From Amphiura filiformis (lineage: Eukaryota; Echinodermata; Ophiuroidea; Amphilepidida; Amphiuridae), in the NCBI RefSeq assembly GCF_039555335.1, contig NC_092637.1:42610990-42674989 (forward strand): a stretch of DNA of 64,000 nucleotides, in the 5' to 3' direction. The notes under the pieces were generated by a model. It was not told the DNA's origin. It saw nothing but the letters and a program-made list of their open reading frames with translations, and made no database searches. Each line of letters begins with the position of its first letter. Position 1 is the stretch's first letter. Below, piece by piece: positions 35,441 through 48,200 of the stretch. Position numbers and translations under genes: made by a program.

Positions 35441-37200
35441 CGTGCTTTGAAAAGTTAACCAAAAATGCTTAATTTTCAAAAAAATCATAAAAAGCCTGAT
35501 TTTCGCCCAAATTTCGAATATTTTTTGATGAAGTTGGTCATAATTAAAAAAAATTAAAAAAAACGGTTCCTTGATATTTTTATCTAGTTTTTAAAAATTA
35601 ATGAAAAAAAAATTGGCCCAAGAATTTATTTGTTACCTTGAATGAAAACGAAGTGAGCCGAAAACCTTTTTTAAGGGATTTTGGGCCAAAACTGAGCATT
35701 TTGGCCCAAATTTCAACCTCACAGATGACTTTTTCAAGTCTTTGCCATTCTAAATATGCTTACTTGTATATACTTTAGACCAAAATAAGTAACATGTATA
35801 TCGTCCCCGTCCACACCGATTTTTGTAGATTTTCAAATATTTTTGTTAATTTTCTTTTGCTCTTTTACTTTGTTTCCAAAATTGTTGTGAAGCAAAAACA
35901 TGTACAGAAGTTATTGGTTATCATATTGCAAACACGTTATTCAGGCTATAGTGCTTTGGAGAAATCAGTTTCTATGATTTTTTGATAATGTTGACACAGA
36001 TATGAACATGATGAATGGTTACTGTGTATCAAAATAACAAATAATAAGGGCCTACCTCACCAACTTTTGATAAAGTTCAGACGATGTCGGGTTACATAAT
36101 GGTATAAAACTTTTCATAACATTCAAAAACATTTTTGAAATTGTACTACAAAATATTTTAACATTGTTATTTTTTTAAAGTGTTGACAAAATATTTGACA
36201 AAATGTTTGCAAACAAAAGCAGGCATTTTGGATTCATTGGTGCAAAAGAATGCAACTATAGCTTGAGACCATGTACCAGATGCAGCTTGCAGCTTTTACA
36301 AGCGTGAATATTTTGAGCATAATTTTGACATTTTTGTTTTTTACTAAAACGACGATTTTTCACACAACAATGCACGAATTTTGTGACAAGATAACTCGAG
36401 AAATATGCAAGCAAAACGTAAATTTTTAGGTAAATGTTTTAGAGCACATCAAAGTCCAGGGAAAGTTTTCTCATTTTTTCAAAATTTGTTTTTAACAAAA
36501 ATATACACCATTATGTGAAATTTTGGGTTGGATCGAACTCATGGAAAGCTTACTGAACTTTTTTATCCTACCTGATTTTTGGTGTGTCGTCACAAAACAC
36601 TTTGGGCAAAAAAAGTGTATTTTTGTGATTTTGTTCAAAAACTAAACATTGTTGTTTAAATCTGACGTTACCATAGGCTTCCTCGACTTGTCTCTCCATT
36701 CCAAAAATGTATAGTTTTATATACTTTGGACTTAAACTTCGGAAATAATGAAGTCGGAAAAGGGCCATGTTCTCTTCCATTACTCTGCTCTTCAACGTGT
36801 TTACAAATCGAGGATTAAAAAGTGTTCAATCTTTAGATACTGTTTTTGCTGTGTATTGCAAATAATATTCATTCTTCATTCAAGATCATCATTCAGAAAT
36901 CAGCCATTTCATATTTTCTTGTGTACTCATTAATTTTGCACATTATACTCGAAAATATTAAAAATAATTAATTACATGTGGAGTTATAATGTAGTTGATA
37001 TTTTTATTAGGTCCAATTCATATTTGTTGATGCCCATAAAATTGTGGGAACTTGGGTGTATAATGCGCTATAAACACTCACAAATTTGAGTTCAAGCCTT
37101 TAAGTTTCAACCAAAGAAAGGCGAGGTATTTGTTTGGGTTTGTGACCCATGGTATGGTGTGACAATGAAAGCTGATGACACTTCGTTGTTAAATTACAAC
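35441..37200. other. Non-coding interval
   Basis: AT-rich, with a fragment of the cccagcaaac element family near 36085-36200. No gene is supported. Confidence 0.4.
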
Positions 37201-37201
37201 A

Positions 37202-37598
37202 CAGGGGGGGGTGCACTCAACTTTAAAAGTGATGGTATGTGCTGTCAATAGGCCCCTTTCTTTAAATATAATATACCCGATGCCAAAATACTGTAATGCT
37301 GAAACTTTCAAATTTCAGCATTTTGTATTGTAAATTTGGGATATTTAAAAAAAAAATAGATTTTTGCTCAATTTTTTTGCACATTTTCTACTCGATGACA
37401 CCTTTTTTGAAACTTAATACCCAGTGACCCCTTTTTTTCAAAATATTATACCCAATGACCTTTTTTTCATTTTGTTTGTGCTCTATGCCCCCTCCCCCTT
37501 TTTTTAAGAACGTTTTGTACGGTACCAATATAGGCCCTACTTTGCAACAGTAGTAGGCACATACCCGTCACTTTTAAAGTTGAGTGCCCTCCCCCCGG
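37202..37598. mobile_element. TIR element with G/C-run ends
   Basis: Ends gggggggtgcactcaacttt and aaagttgagtgccctccccc are inverted, continuing through aaaagtga. The centre repeats the phrase tacccaatgacccctttttt with variants. Non-coding. Confidence 0.8.
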
Positions 37599-37697
37599 AT
37601 TTGAGAACATATGACTGAAATTGACCTATACAAGTTATAATGGAACTGTAATTGCATTATTTACATAATTGAGATGGCATAGCAATTAACGATGATG

Positions 37698-37755
37698 CTA
37701 ATGAATATGACGATGATAATGATTATTGGCGATGATGATGATAATGATGATGATA

Positions 37756-37796
<41 letters not shown>

Positions 37797-37839
37797 AATG
37801 ATAATGATAATGATAATGATAATGATAATGATAATGATA

Positions 37840-37931
<92 letters not shown>

Positions 37932-38040
37932 AATGATAATGATAATGATAATGATAATGATAATGATAATGATAATGATAATGATGATGATGATGTTGAT
38001 GATGATGATGATGATAATGATTTATGATGATGATGACAAC
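37698..38040. repeat. GAT / AATGAT compound microsatellite
   Basis: Alternating blocks of (gat)n and (aatgat)n span about 340 bp, with one ggt interruption (37875) and one gtt (37996). Frames reading poly-Asp, poly-Met or poly-Ser are artefacts of the repeat. Confidence 0.97.
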
Positions 38041-38868
38041 AATAACGATGATGAGATAGACCTACCTTATTCTTCTGCATCTACTTTCGCAGTCTTGATC
38101 TTCACTTTGAAATGTTTTCAACGCTCCCTTTTGGAGGATTACGAGAAGTTTCGGTTCCAAGTTTGATGGCTGCTTGATGGATGAGTCTTGAGTGATAAAT
38201 GCCGGCCATATAGTTGTTGGTTCACTTGAAATTCCTGCTTGAAATCGAAGCTCGAGGTCAGATGCCGTGTATGCTCAAAACAACTGAAATGAAACAATTT
38301 CAAAGCAAAATGTTTGTTGGTTCAAATTGAATACATCATTATGTAATTATGATTTGTGGATTCATTGAAATCCATTGTAACTTGATTCACTTTGATTGAT
38401 GGCCGAGTATACTTTGTGATCAACGAGAATATAAGGCATAGGCCTAAATACATCTAAACATATCTATCTAATTCTTCTTTCCCAGTAATAAAAAACAACA
38501 ACCAAGAAACACAAGAAAATTTCTCACCTGTGAATAGCGACGTTATTTATAGATGAACAAAATTTGGCATCAATTCAGCCGCGTTGGTTCATGGACAGTC
38601 AAGATTTATCACAAGCCTGGGATTTATCACCATCCACATCGTTGTCAATTATACACCGAATGAAAATGAAATCGAGTCTGTCCCGCGAATATCACATCAC
38701 AAACAAAGACGCGGTATCACGTGATTTTTAATGATGAAACTAAGTCTCGGAATTGATAATATTTTACGCAGAATATGATATAATAAGTCATATATAGCAG
38801 GTGTAGGCTACGAGAACGTTACACAATAAGGCGACGAAACAAAACAACAACAACAAAAGAAAAAAAAC
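38041..38868. other. Non-coding interval
   Basis: No gene is supported. The sequence is mixed composition with no strong repeat. Confidence 0.4.
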
Positions 38869-39045
38869 CTTAAAAAAATTTGAGTCTGTCGTAAACCAAC
38901 CTACCCTAAAATAAGCTTGACCCTGACTTTTTTTTTTGAAAAAAAAAAAAAAAACACGTTAAAAAAAGAATTAAAAGAAATTAATCTAAAAACAGCTCTA
39001 CCTACCTTATTTTTTATGTTACGTCAATCAAACAATTTTTAGGCA

Positions 39046-39720
39046 TAACTCTTGTTTCAGCTGGGCGCCCGTTTTGAAAAATACGCTGTTTTGACTTGTC
39101 AAGTTTTCAAAGCTGTTAATAAAACTCGTCTTTCTCGACTTTTTTTTTCAACACCAGAAATGGTTTTTTTTTTCAACTTTTCAACTATTAAAAGTTCTGA
39201 TGAATTATATTCTGAATTTTTTATTAAGCTCTAAATGCTATCATCAGTAGATAAAAAAACATGAAACATCAACGTATACCAACAGACCTTCCTAACTCTT
39301 GTTTCAGCCTGGGCGGCCGTTCAGAAAATTGGGCTTGTCATCTTTTCAAATAGTATTTTAACCAAAAGTTGGCCTTTTCAACTTTTTGGGCCTCATCGAT
39401 TTTTTTTCAACTTTTCAACTATTGCAAGTTTTGCTAAATGAATTATATTCTGGTTTTTTTATTAAGCTCTAAATGCTATCTTCAGTAGATAGCAATACAC
39501 ATGAAACATCAACACCAACATACCCTCCAAACTCGTGTTTTAGCTGGACGCCAGTTCAAAATATTGTAACCATTAAAAGTCGGCTTTTTCAACTTTTTGG
39601 GCCTCATCGATTTTTTTCAACCAAAATTAATTGTCTTTTTTTCCAACTTTTCAACTATTGCAAGTTCTGCTAAATGAATTATATTCTGTTTTTTTTTATT
39701 AAGCTCTAAATGTATCAGCG
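39046..39720. repeat. Three-copy tandem repeat of about 240 bp
   Basis: Blocks begin at 39046, 39294 and 39529 with aactcttgtttcag-like starts. They share caacttttcaactattg, gaattatattctg, ttattaagctctaaatg and catgaaacatcaac. The third copy is truncated. Confidence 0.85.
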
Positions 39721-39969
39721 TACAGATTATGCATCGATTCGCTGATAACTTATTAAATTTTCTTCTCGATTTCAATTTCCTTACCGCCGATCAAGTTCTT
39801 GAAAGAGGCCACATCATGCAGGAGCTATGTTGGTGGTAGATGGCAGCGAGTTCCATTTTGGTATATTGTCCATGGATAAAGTGAGAATTTATAGCAGTCT
39901 TTGTTGGGGCGTATGACGTTATAGTTAAGTTCATGAGTTTGACGAGTAGGGCGTCTGGCTGTAGTGTTC

Positions 39970-40800
39970 TTGGTCAGGAGATGACTGATGTTCGATGGTG
40001 TAAACTTGTGAGTTTCTTTGTATATAGGCTAGTTATGAGGCGAGCCTTTTCCCTTCTGTCATGTCTGTCTTGAAGTGTGTCCCATTTCAGATCATGAAGC
40101 ATGTCCGTGACACTGCTGGTGCGTCTATACTTTACAAATCTAACGGCCCTCCTCTGGACTTTTTCTAAATTATCCTGATGAATTTTCTGGTACGGATCCC
40201 AGATTGGGCTGCAATATTCTAGCCTCGGTCTCACCAGGGTTTTATAAGCAATCTCTTTAGTGCGAGGGGAACAGTTCCAAAGGTTTCTTTTCATAAGCCC
40301 AGAACGCTGTTTGCTTTGTTGACAGTCTGATTTATGTGTTTAGCCCAAGATAAGTTGCTGGATATCTCGACCCCCCAAGTAGGGATGGTGATCTACAGTT
40401 TGGAGAGTAGAAGTTCCCATGCGATACTGATGTGGAATGAAACTTCTTTGATGTGTCACGTGCATGATGAAACACTTGGATATATTGAACTTCATCTGCC
40501 AAGTTTCTTCCCAGTTACAAAGAGAGTTGATGTCTTCTTCTTCTTGTAAAATATCACAGTCCTCAGGGGAACTGATAGCTCTGTACAAAATCAGATCATC
40601 TGCGAAGAGTCTCACTTCAGATGTTTCTCCCTCCGGGATATCATTAATATAGGCTAGGAACAATATGGGACCAAGGACAGTCCCCTGGGGTACTCCTGAA
40701 ATTACAGGTGAACTTGGGGATGCCTGTCCATCAATGACGACACTTTGCTGGCGTTAAGCCCTCAATCCAAGATTTGGTATCTCCTCTTATTCCAAAGTGT
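39970..40800 (-). mobile_element. LINE reverse-transcriptase fragment (jockey/CR1-like)
   Basis: Minus-strand frames read, from 40800 downward: GVPQGTVLGPILFLAYINDIP, FADDLILYR (the catalytic YADD-type box, here FADD), ISKCFIMHV, then after a break YKTLVRPRLEYCSPIWDPY, VQRRAVRFV and SSVTDMLHDLKWDTL. This is the palm-to-thumb and C-terminal part of a non-LTR reverse transcriptase. At least two frame breaks (near 40340 and 40770) make it a pseudogene. The clade call rests on motif style only. Confidence 0.85.
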
Positions 40801-40919
40801 CAACAAAGAAATAGGCCTATAATTTTTATACACATAAATGGTCCTTGTCTTTCTTAGGAAGCAAAGTAATAATACCATTTCTTTGAGACAGTGACATGAG
40901 ACCATTATTCATAGAATAA

Positions 40920-41560
40920 TTTTACGAATTCATCAACATATCACTGAGAAATATCGGGCCAAAACACAATGTAAAATTCTAACATCAAATCCCGGTGTTT
41001 TGTTTTTACTTATAGAAACAAAAGTAGGCCTATTATACAATTCAGATTTAGAAAATGGCTGATCAAGGAATTGTTTACTTTCCTCACTAATATCAATATT
41101 ATCAAGAAACTCATTAGCATTACCATTCAAGATTGTTCTGACAGGAGTAGAGTGCCTGGAAAAGGAATGGATTTCATCCATAACATTACAAGAAATGATG
41201 GAATCATCATCAAGCTTAAGCCTGTGAATATTTTTTCTATCAGAAGATCTTTTCTCTAAATTATTTAGAGCTTTTCTCACCATGCTCCATCCAAGGAGAA
41301 CGCGAACGGATCATCAAACCTTTAGTTTCAAGATCTAAAATTTTATTAAGCTCAGACTCAAGCTCATCCAGGTGGTTGGATAATGAATCATCATCATTCA
41401 ACTGAATTTTAACTTTCTCAATTTGATCCATCAATTTTGTTTTCGCAGCTTTCCTTTCCCTCTTTTCCCTGGCACAAACGTTATAAGTTTGCGACTCCCC
41501 CTCCTCCAACAATCGACGAGTCTTCACAAACTTTTCAGCCTCGTTATGACTCCCAATTAT
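40920..41560 (-). mobile_element. L1/Tx1-like LINE fragment
   Basis: The minus strand reads a charged coiled segment, then WMEHGEKSSK, a frame break near 41270, NLEKRSSDRK, IHRLKLDDDSI, and later FSKSELYN followed by KNKTPGFD. This is the pre-RT and RT-block-1/2 region of L1-type ORF2. It differs in style from the neighbouring fragment at 39970-40800, so two LINE insertions seem to abut. Confidence 0.75.
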
Positions 41561-42812
41561 TTATGCAAAATAGGCGATTACTATTTTCCATGCATCAAAT
41601 TGATGACAACAAAAACAAGAAACCAGGGAGAACGCGGATTTCTATCCGAACATTTTGAGGCAAATTCTAGCTTTTACTTGTAACTAGGGTAAGTTTTGAT
41701 ACTATATTTTGGTTATATTACTTACATGTTTTTCAATTTTTAACTGGTTAAGCGTGACAAGAGACCGGAGCAGGTGATATTTTATAGTATAATTGTGGTA
41801 GTCGAAAGTGGTGCAAAATTTTGCAGCCATGACCATACATGTACTACATGCATGCATGCTATTAATGGTGCATGTATATATAATCTAGTCCGAATAATCA
41901 GTCCCAGAACAAAATATTAATTTCTGACATGATCGTGTTCTGGGACTGAACTGTTTCCATATGAAATCTTGATAGCAAATTGGACAAAAGAAGCACATGG
42001 TTCTACTTGACAGTTTTTAATCCCTACCAGTGTTGGACTCGGAAGTTATAAAGGACTTGGACTCGGACTCGGACCCCAAGGACTCGGGGAATCAGCTTTG
42101 AGTCCTCCTCGAGTCCGGCAAGGTCTTTTTAGGTCTTTTATTTTCGTTCATTGTAAACTTCTTATGCTTGATCAATGATCACATCACATGATTAATTTAA
42201 GTAGTTTTATGCAAATAAATTCAGTTTGTAAATAAAAGTAAGCCTACAATCAAAAAGCAAGATTGCTTTCAGTTATATCTTTAATTGGTTAAATGGATTT
42301 TAATCATATTCATTGTTTTGACATGACTGCTTTGTACTACGCAAGTCTAGAATGTACATGAATAATAATAATACTCTGGGGCACTCAAGTTAAATTTTGG
42401 TAGGGGTGTGCGGCGCCGAACTTTGGGAACTATAAGTATAAGAACTGATTTGGGGGCAAAATAGGGGCTTGATGAACGGAAATTTCAACATTTTTGTGGA
42501 GGTCTGTGAACTAAAGTTGGGCCAAATTATAGGCTTTGGAGCTAACAAATTCAAAATATTTCCAAATTTGAGCTCAAGACCCGACAATTTTAAGTCGATT
42601 CCGAGTTTATCGTCCCCCGACCGCGTCACTTTTTGAACACCAAAATCACCCGCGTCAAATTTTCAAAAATGCCAAAATAATTCATTATTTTTAAAGTACA
42701 AGATCAGTGTTTTCATCAGTTTTAGCAATTGGAAACATATATTTTTGTTTGTAAAACATATAAATTTATAACTTGGAACCAAAACCAGGCTCTTTTCTAA
42801 CTTTTCTAGTCC
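41561..42812. other. Non-coding interval with repeat fragments
   Basis: It contains a fragment of the 11227 fold-back family (41885-42025) and a repeated ggactcgg phrase (42040-42120). No gene is supported. Confidence 0.45.
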
Positions 42813-42820
42813 CTACCCAT

Positions 42821-43442
42821 TAGTGCTGTCGTCGACATGCCTTATGTCGACATAATGTCGACGTCGGCACGTATCCCGACATGTCGACATAAAAAATATT
42901 CTAAAAAAAAAAATTTTTTTTTTTTTTTTCATTCAAAAAAATTTTTTTGGCCAGAAAAGTAAGTTATAGGCCCCAAAATTACTTGTTATTCAAGGTTGGA
43001 AACCAGAAATATTGCTGCTACAAAAAAAGAAATGCCAATTTTTTTTTACAAAGTTGGATAAATTTGTTTATTTTGATTACCTTTGCTTCTATTGAACAGT
43101 CAGGGACACATTGAATTAGTATGCATTGCTAGCTGTTCAATAGAAGCAAAAGTAATTAAAATATACAAACGTATCCAACTTTGTAAAAAAAAATTGGCAT
43201 TTTTTTTTTTTTTTTTTTGAGTAGCAATATTTCTCTGGTTTCCAATCTTGAATAACTCGTCAGTTTGGGCCTATAACTTGCTTTTCTGGCCAAAAATATT
43301 TTTTGAAAATTAAAAAAAAAAAAAAAAAAAAAAACATTTTTTTTTTTTTTTTTAGAATTTTTTATGTCGACACACTGTCGACGTCGGTATACGAATTTTA
43401 TCGACATGTCGACATTGAAAAACGGTGCCGACGACGGCACTA
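42821..43442. mobile_element. Non-autonomous hAT-type element with 8-bp target duplication
   Basis: The element begins TAGTGCTGTCGTCGAC and ends CGACGACGGCACTA. It is flanked on both sides by CTACCCAT (42813-42820 and 43443-43450), an exact 8-bp target duplication. TIRs starting TAGTG plus 8-bp duplications are the hAT superfamily signature. It is palindromic for most of its 622 bp, with several GTCGAC sites in each arm and A/T runs between. No transposase is encoded. Confidence 0.9.
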
Positions 43443-43450
43443 CTACCCAT

Positions 43451-44186
43451 ATAAAAACATGTTTATAAATAACATGTATATGAGTGTGGCTTTAAATCAA
43501 CACGCACTTTAGGTCAATAATGAAATTTGATGAAATAATGAAAATGAAAAAGTCACCTCACCAACCTGGGAAAAAAAAGGGACAATAAACTCGGAATTGA
43601 CTTTCATGGGCCTTAGGCTCAATGAACTGGAGCATGATGCAAATGTGTTAAGGGACTGCCGGGAGCCTGAAAAAGGACCCCTGACTGCATCTTTTGCCTC
43701 TCTAAAACACAAGCCTAATAAGTTACTGTGAGTCTGTGATAAACTCGACACCGATATGCTGACAAAAATCAGTTGAAACTAGAGTCAACAGAATCTGAGT
43801 ACAATAGAATGAACACCTAGGTTTCATTATCATTGAGGTATAGGACTTTTTATTTTTTCGGAGAAGAGCAGGTAGGGTAACTACTTGATTATATTTCTAC
43901 ATGTTCATACTACATACTCTGAAAATTTTAGAAAAATTCGCACGCAGTCTGTTTTTTTAATCACATTTTTGTTCCTAAAATGGGGGTTATAGCGCCCTCA
44001 ACGGGCACTCTCTCCATAGGGCTACATGTAAAGACCAGTTATAAACAAATGGCCCTTGAATAAAACGGACTCATTCATTTTTCCTCAAATTTTGCACATG
44101 TAGATTTAACATCTGGAATGTAATGCAAGTGGTGTCGTTGCTGCTCTTCTAAATTCATTTTTAAAATGTCCGCCCCAGACCAAGGT
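43451..44186. other. Non-coding interval
   Basis: No gene or clear repeat is supported in this stretch upstream of CCDC148. Confidence 0.4.
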
Positions 44187-44347
44187 GTGAACTAAAAACT
44201 TTCCATTAGTCCTATAGGGACCTATTTTTTGGGGGGGGGGGGTCATTGTCCTAAAAAGTAAAAAAATAATTATTTTTGCCACCTGTGGACCAATGAACCC
44301 CCCTCAAATGGGTTCCTATGGGACTAATGGAAAGTTTTTAGTTCATT
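44187..44347. mobile_element. Hairpin element
   Basis: The arms gaactaaaaactttccatta and taatggaaagtttttagttc pair at the ends. Inner parts (cctatagggacc and ggttcctatggg) also pair around a G-run. Confidence 0.8.
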
Positions 44348-45133
44348 TTATAGCCTAACTACAAGTGTAATATGTTTTAATTCGCTTTTTATCCCATATC
44401 TCCATAGGGCATATCGTTTTTGAGATCTCCTGCGCGCAGCGATGTCGGGTCATTAAAATTCACTTCTGAGATATCGGCAATTATGTATAGAAACACTTGT
44501 TTTTTAATTATTTCCATAGTTTAGAAACACTATTCTATTTTAATATTTTGTGAAAAATAAGAAATTGAATTTTCGCAAATTATTAAGAAAATTTTAAACT
44601 TAAAGCTTAATTAGTTTTTGAGATATGCATTTTTAAATTGGAAAAATTAAATATCGCAGCTTGAGAAAACAATAGAATACATAAGAAATATCGCAGGTTG
44701 AAAAACAATGAAATACATAAGAGATTCTAATTTACGAAGTTACATTTTTGACCATAACTTTTGAACAGAAGCTTCGATTGATATCAAACAAAAAGCAAAA
44801 GAAAGGTAATGTTTCCCTTTCTATAAATATATCATGTCTTATTTAAGCCCTTGCAAAGGCATATTCCCCCTTGGTTGCACTTGATGTAAGGTCCAGGGAC
44901 TCTCCAAATCCACGAAAAAAAATTAAAAATCACATTTTTTTTTTTTTTTTTTTAGATTTTTGCGTTTTTGGCGGGAAATCACAGATTTTTGTTTTTTGGG
45001 AAGTCGGGGTGCGTTTTTTGGCCTCCAAAATCGTGTATTTTTAGCAGGCCTACATACATACAATCCATTCAAGCTAGCAACCACTGATGTCAGATTGTGA
45101 TGTTTTATTTCAGATATCCAGGCCTGCAGTACC

Positions 45134-45212
45134 ATGACAGGGCGAGATTACCGTCCGTTTGTGTCGGAGCAGCGGGTAGGCAACAGAGAGATTGGACGAC
45201 CAGAGGAAGCAG
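45134..45212 (+). CDS. ccdc148: CCDC148 exon with start codon
   Basis: ATG 45134 opens MTGRDYRPFVSEQRVGNREI and the exon ends GCA-G before a gttggt donor, the weakest donor of the gene. A ttttatttcag acceptor ends at 45113, so a non-coding 5' exon further upstream is expected. The N-terminal 26 residues are less conserved than what follows, so the start is probable, not certain. Confidence 0.7.
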
Positions 45213-48200
45213 GTTGGTGCTCAACATGTTTGATTGAGTGATGGTTCTATATCTATTGATTGATTGAGTGAGTGATTGATTGAGTGTAAGATAGTGAGCA
45301 TGCATGGTGGCTGATGAGTGGAACAGGATCTGACTCATAATTGGATGGATGCGGATTTGAGTCCCGATGATGCCATCGTGTTGTGCCCCTGCGAAAGCAG
45401 GCGAGACTCGTGGTTGTTAGGAAAGTGCAGTCTTATGCCTGTGATCAGATAGGACTATACTCATAAATTTGTATGTTTTTGTCTTTTCAGATAAACTTCT
45501 GCTGCGAATGAAACAAGGTTTGGGGAGCTCTCGTTATGCTGCACCTGATTATGAGAAACTCAAAGCGCTGGCTTTGGATAAGAAGATCGCAGCTAATAGA
45601 ACACTTATCAAGGTAAGGCTTAACCCCATGAGAACTACCAGCCGATTGGCTAAAAAGAAGTTTTCATTTTCAATTGGACCAATCAGCAACATTGTTCGAA
45701 TAATTTCACCACGCATAAAAAATGAGGTGAATTATTTGCAAAGCTCCATTCTGATTGGTGATTAAAGATATCATGTAATTGATCAATCAGAGGCAATGTT
45801 GGATTGGCAGGTAGTGCTCAGGGGGTATAACCCAAACCCAACCCATGGGTTTTTGCTATCGGAAGGGAAAAATGGAACAAAAAAGACCCCTTAAAGGGCA
45901 GGTCTATTGCAAAAACAACATCATATCATTGGCAAGCTAATATTTAATATTAGGACAATGAAAATGACTTTGAGAAAATACTGTAAATCAACTTAATTTC
46001 GCGGATACTTTATTTCGCGAATTGGGGATTGTCAGCATTTTCGCGGAGATTTAATTTCGCGGAGATTTAATTGTCAAAATTTTGACATGAATCTAAGTCT
46101 TCCGAATTTTGAAGTCAGTAAGCTTATGCATTTTAATTTTCAATTTCCACCCCAATACAAAAATACCTTAATGGGAGCATGCTGTACTGGGTCTATAAAA
46201 CATGCAGTTCATTGGTTTGAGTAGGCCTACTCTAGTATAGTAAAATATATTCCATCACAAGGCTGAATAATGATTCCATGAATTAGCTGGTGATCGTAAA
46301 AATTGCTCTTCTGATCATTAATTTTCTGCGATGTTTAAAGGGGGGTAACCCTATCGGTTTAGGATATGGATTCTCTTCAAACTTACATACAATGTCAAAT
46401 ATGGTCCCCTTTATCAATCTATGTGAGAAAACGGGAACAATTTCAGCATAAATGTGAATAATTAGCATATTAGCAAGCCAAAAAACTGATACGCGTGAAT
46501 TGCATTCTGGTCAGGCATCCCGAAACAACGGCCGAGCGCATCTCCCGGTGGAAATAGGAAGTGTTCGCCTTGGCACTGAAAACCGGCTCGCCCCTGTACA
46601 CTTTTATACCCTCTATTCATACTGATTAATCTTAAAAAACATTACATATCACTGCCCTCATTATCATTCTTGACAAGATAGCCCATGCTGTATTTACTTC
46701 GCTTAATTATTTCTTTATTTTTAGCTATTATGATGCACATTTTCACATATTTATGATTTTTCTTTGTTTTATTTTTTAACTAATTTTTTAATGGGGGAGG
46801 TGCTCTCATAATTTTTTTCATATTCCTCGTATCATGCTTGACAATATAGGTCATGTTTCCTTATTTATTTCGCCTCTTATGTATTTCTTTATTTTTGTTT
46901 TTTGTTTTATATCATTATAGCGCCATCTATAGTTTGACATTAGGGGCCTATTTGATGTATTTTTATGGGCGAATTGGTACTGGGGTGAAGTCTTCCGAAT
47001 CTATTCGATTTCATTCTATGACTACCCAAAACTCCCGTGTCGTGTAAAATGCGAACAACTGGTAACCTGTAAAACCGCTGTGTTTCATAATTTCTCCGAA
47101 ATACATCGACTTGGAGCGTCAAATTTCAGGATAGTAATGAGAAAAATAGTATCTATTATGTGATACCAAAACCTCATCAACAATGAAAAAAATCGGGGAT
47201 GATGCTGTCGATCGGGTTACGGACCTTTAATGTTTTGATCGTGTTGACAGCTGACAGCTACACCACTGTTGCAAATTCATTAGTACTTCTGAATTCCCTA
47301 AACGTAAACGGCTCTTCATTTTATAGTCACAAAATAGGAAAGCAGATCAATTCTTTATTATAGTAACACTAGTCCAAGAAGAATGGCACGCAGTGGTGTG
47401 TTCAATCAATTCGATGAGCTGAGCACCCGGCTGAGCACATGTTTTGTGAGCTATGGCTAGCCCGGATGTGCTCGTAGTCTTATTCAAAGTCTCACTTTAC
47501 CGACACTTTAATTGGCACGTACAGATCGGTCGGGGGGTCAGATGCTTGTGAGGCAGTAAAGTTTGAACAAATTGTATTACTTGGTGAAAGGAAAATGTTT
47601 TATAATTTGCCTACAGAAGTTATAAAGAAATTTAAAGATGGAGAGGAAAGAAAAGGAAGGAAAAAAAGAACAGAATTAAAATAGGGAAATAAAAGACATC
47701 ATATTGACATCTGGGATCAAGACTAGCAAACATGTTGTGACTTTTCTGTGGCCTTTGCTATGGCAAACGATGTCAGTCGGACAGAAACTCTTGCATAAAA
47801 TATGCCATCAATATGCACCAAAATTAATAACTAAGGTAAAATTTTGTCAATATTACAATAAAAAATACTATATTGACATGAAATACTATATAAATTGGGC
47901 AGTAAAGTTTAATATTTTTACAGAGAGTCGATGCTCCTGCAGCTAAACAACTTCCATTGCACGATCGTTGCTGTATTGTGAACTGTGTGAGACGTTGGAA
48001 GCTTCATGCACTGTGGGCTAGTCTGCATGATTTCAAACGCTATTTTAAATTCGTGTGATATTTAATTTCGCGAATTTTGCCTATTCGCGAAATTAAATAT
48101 CATGCGAAATTAAGTTGATTTACAGTAAATAAGATGTTTAAAATTGATATTCCGCAAAAACCAACTTAAGTGGTGAGTTCCTTCGAACGAGACAGATTTG

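Noticed and set aside
37661-38166. Poly-Asp, poly-Met and poly-Ser frames
   Set aside because: They are translations of the GAT/AATGAT microsatellite.
42032-42816. A second hAT element beginning cagtgttggactcgg with TCCCTAC flanks
   Set aside because: A matching TIR at the right side could not be found, so the repeated flank may be chance.
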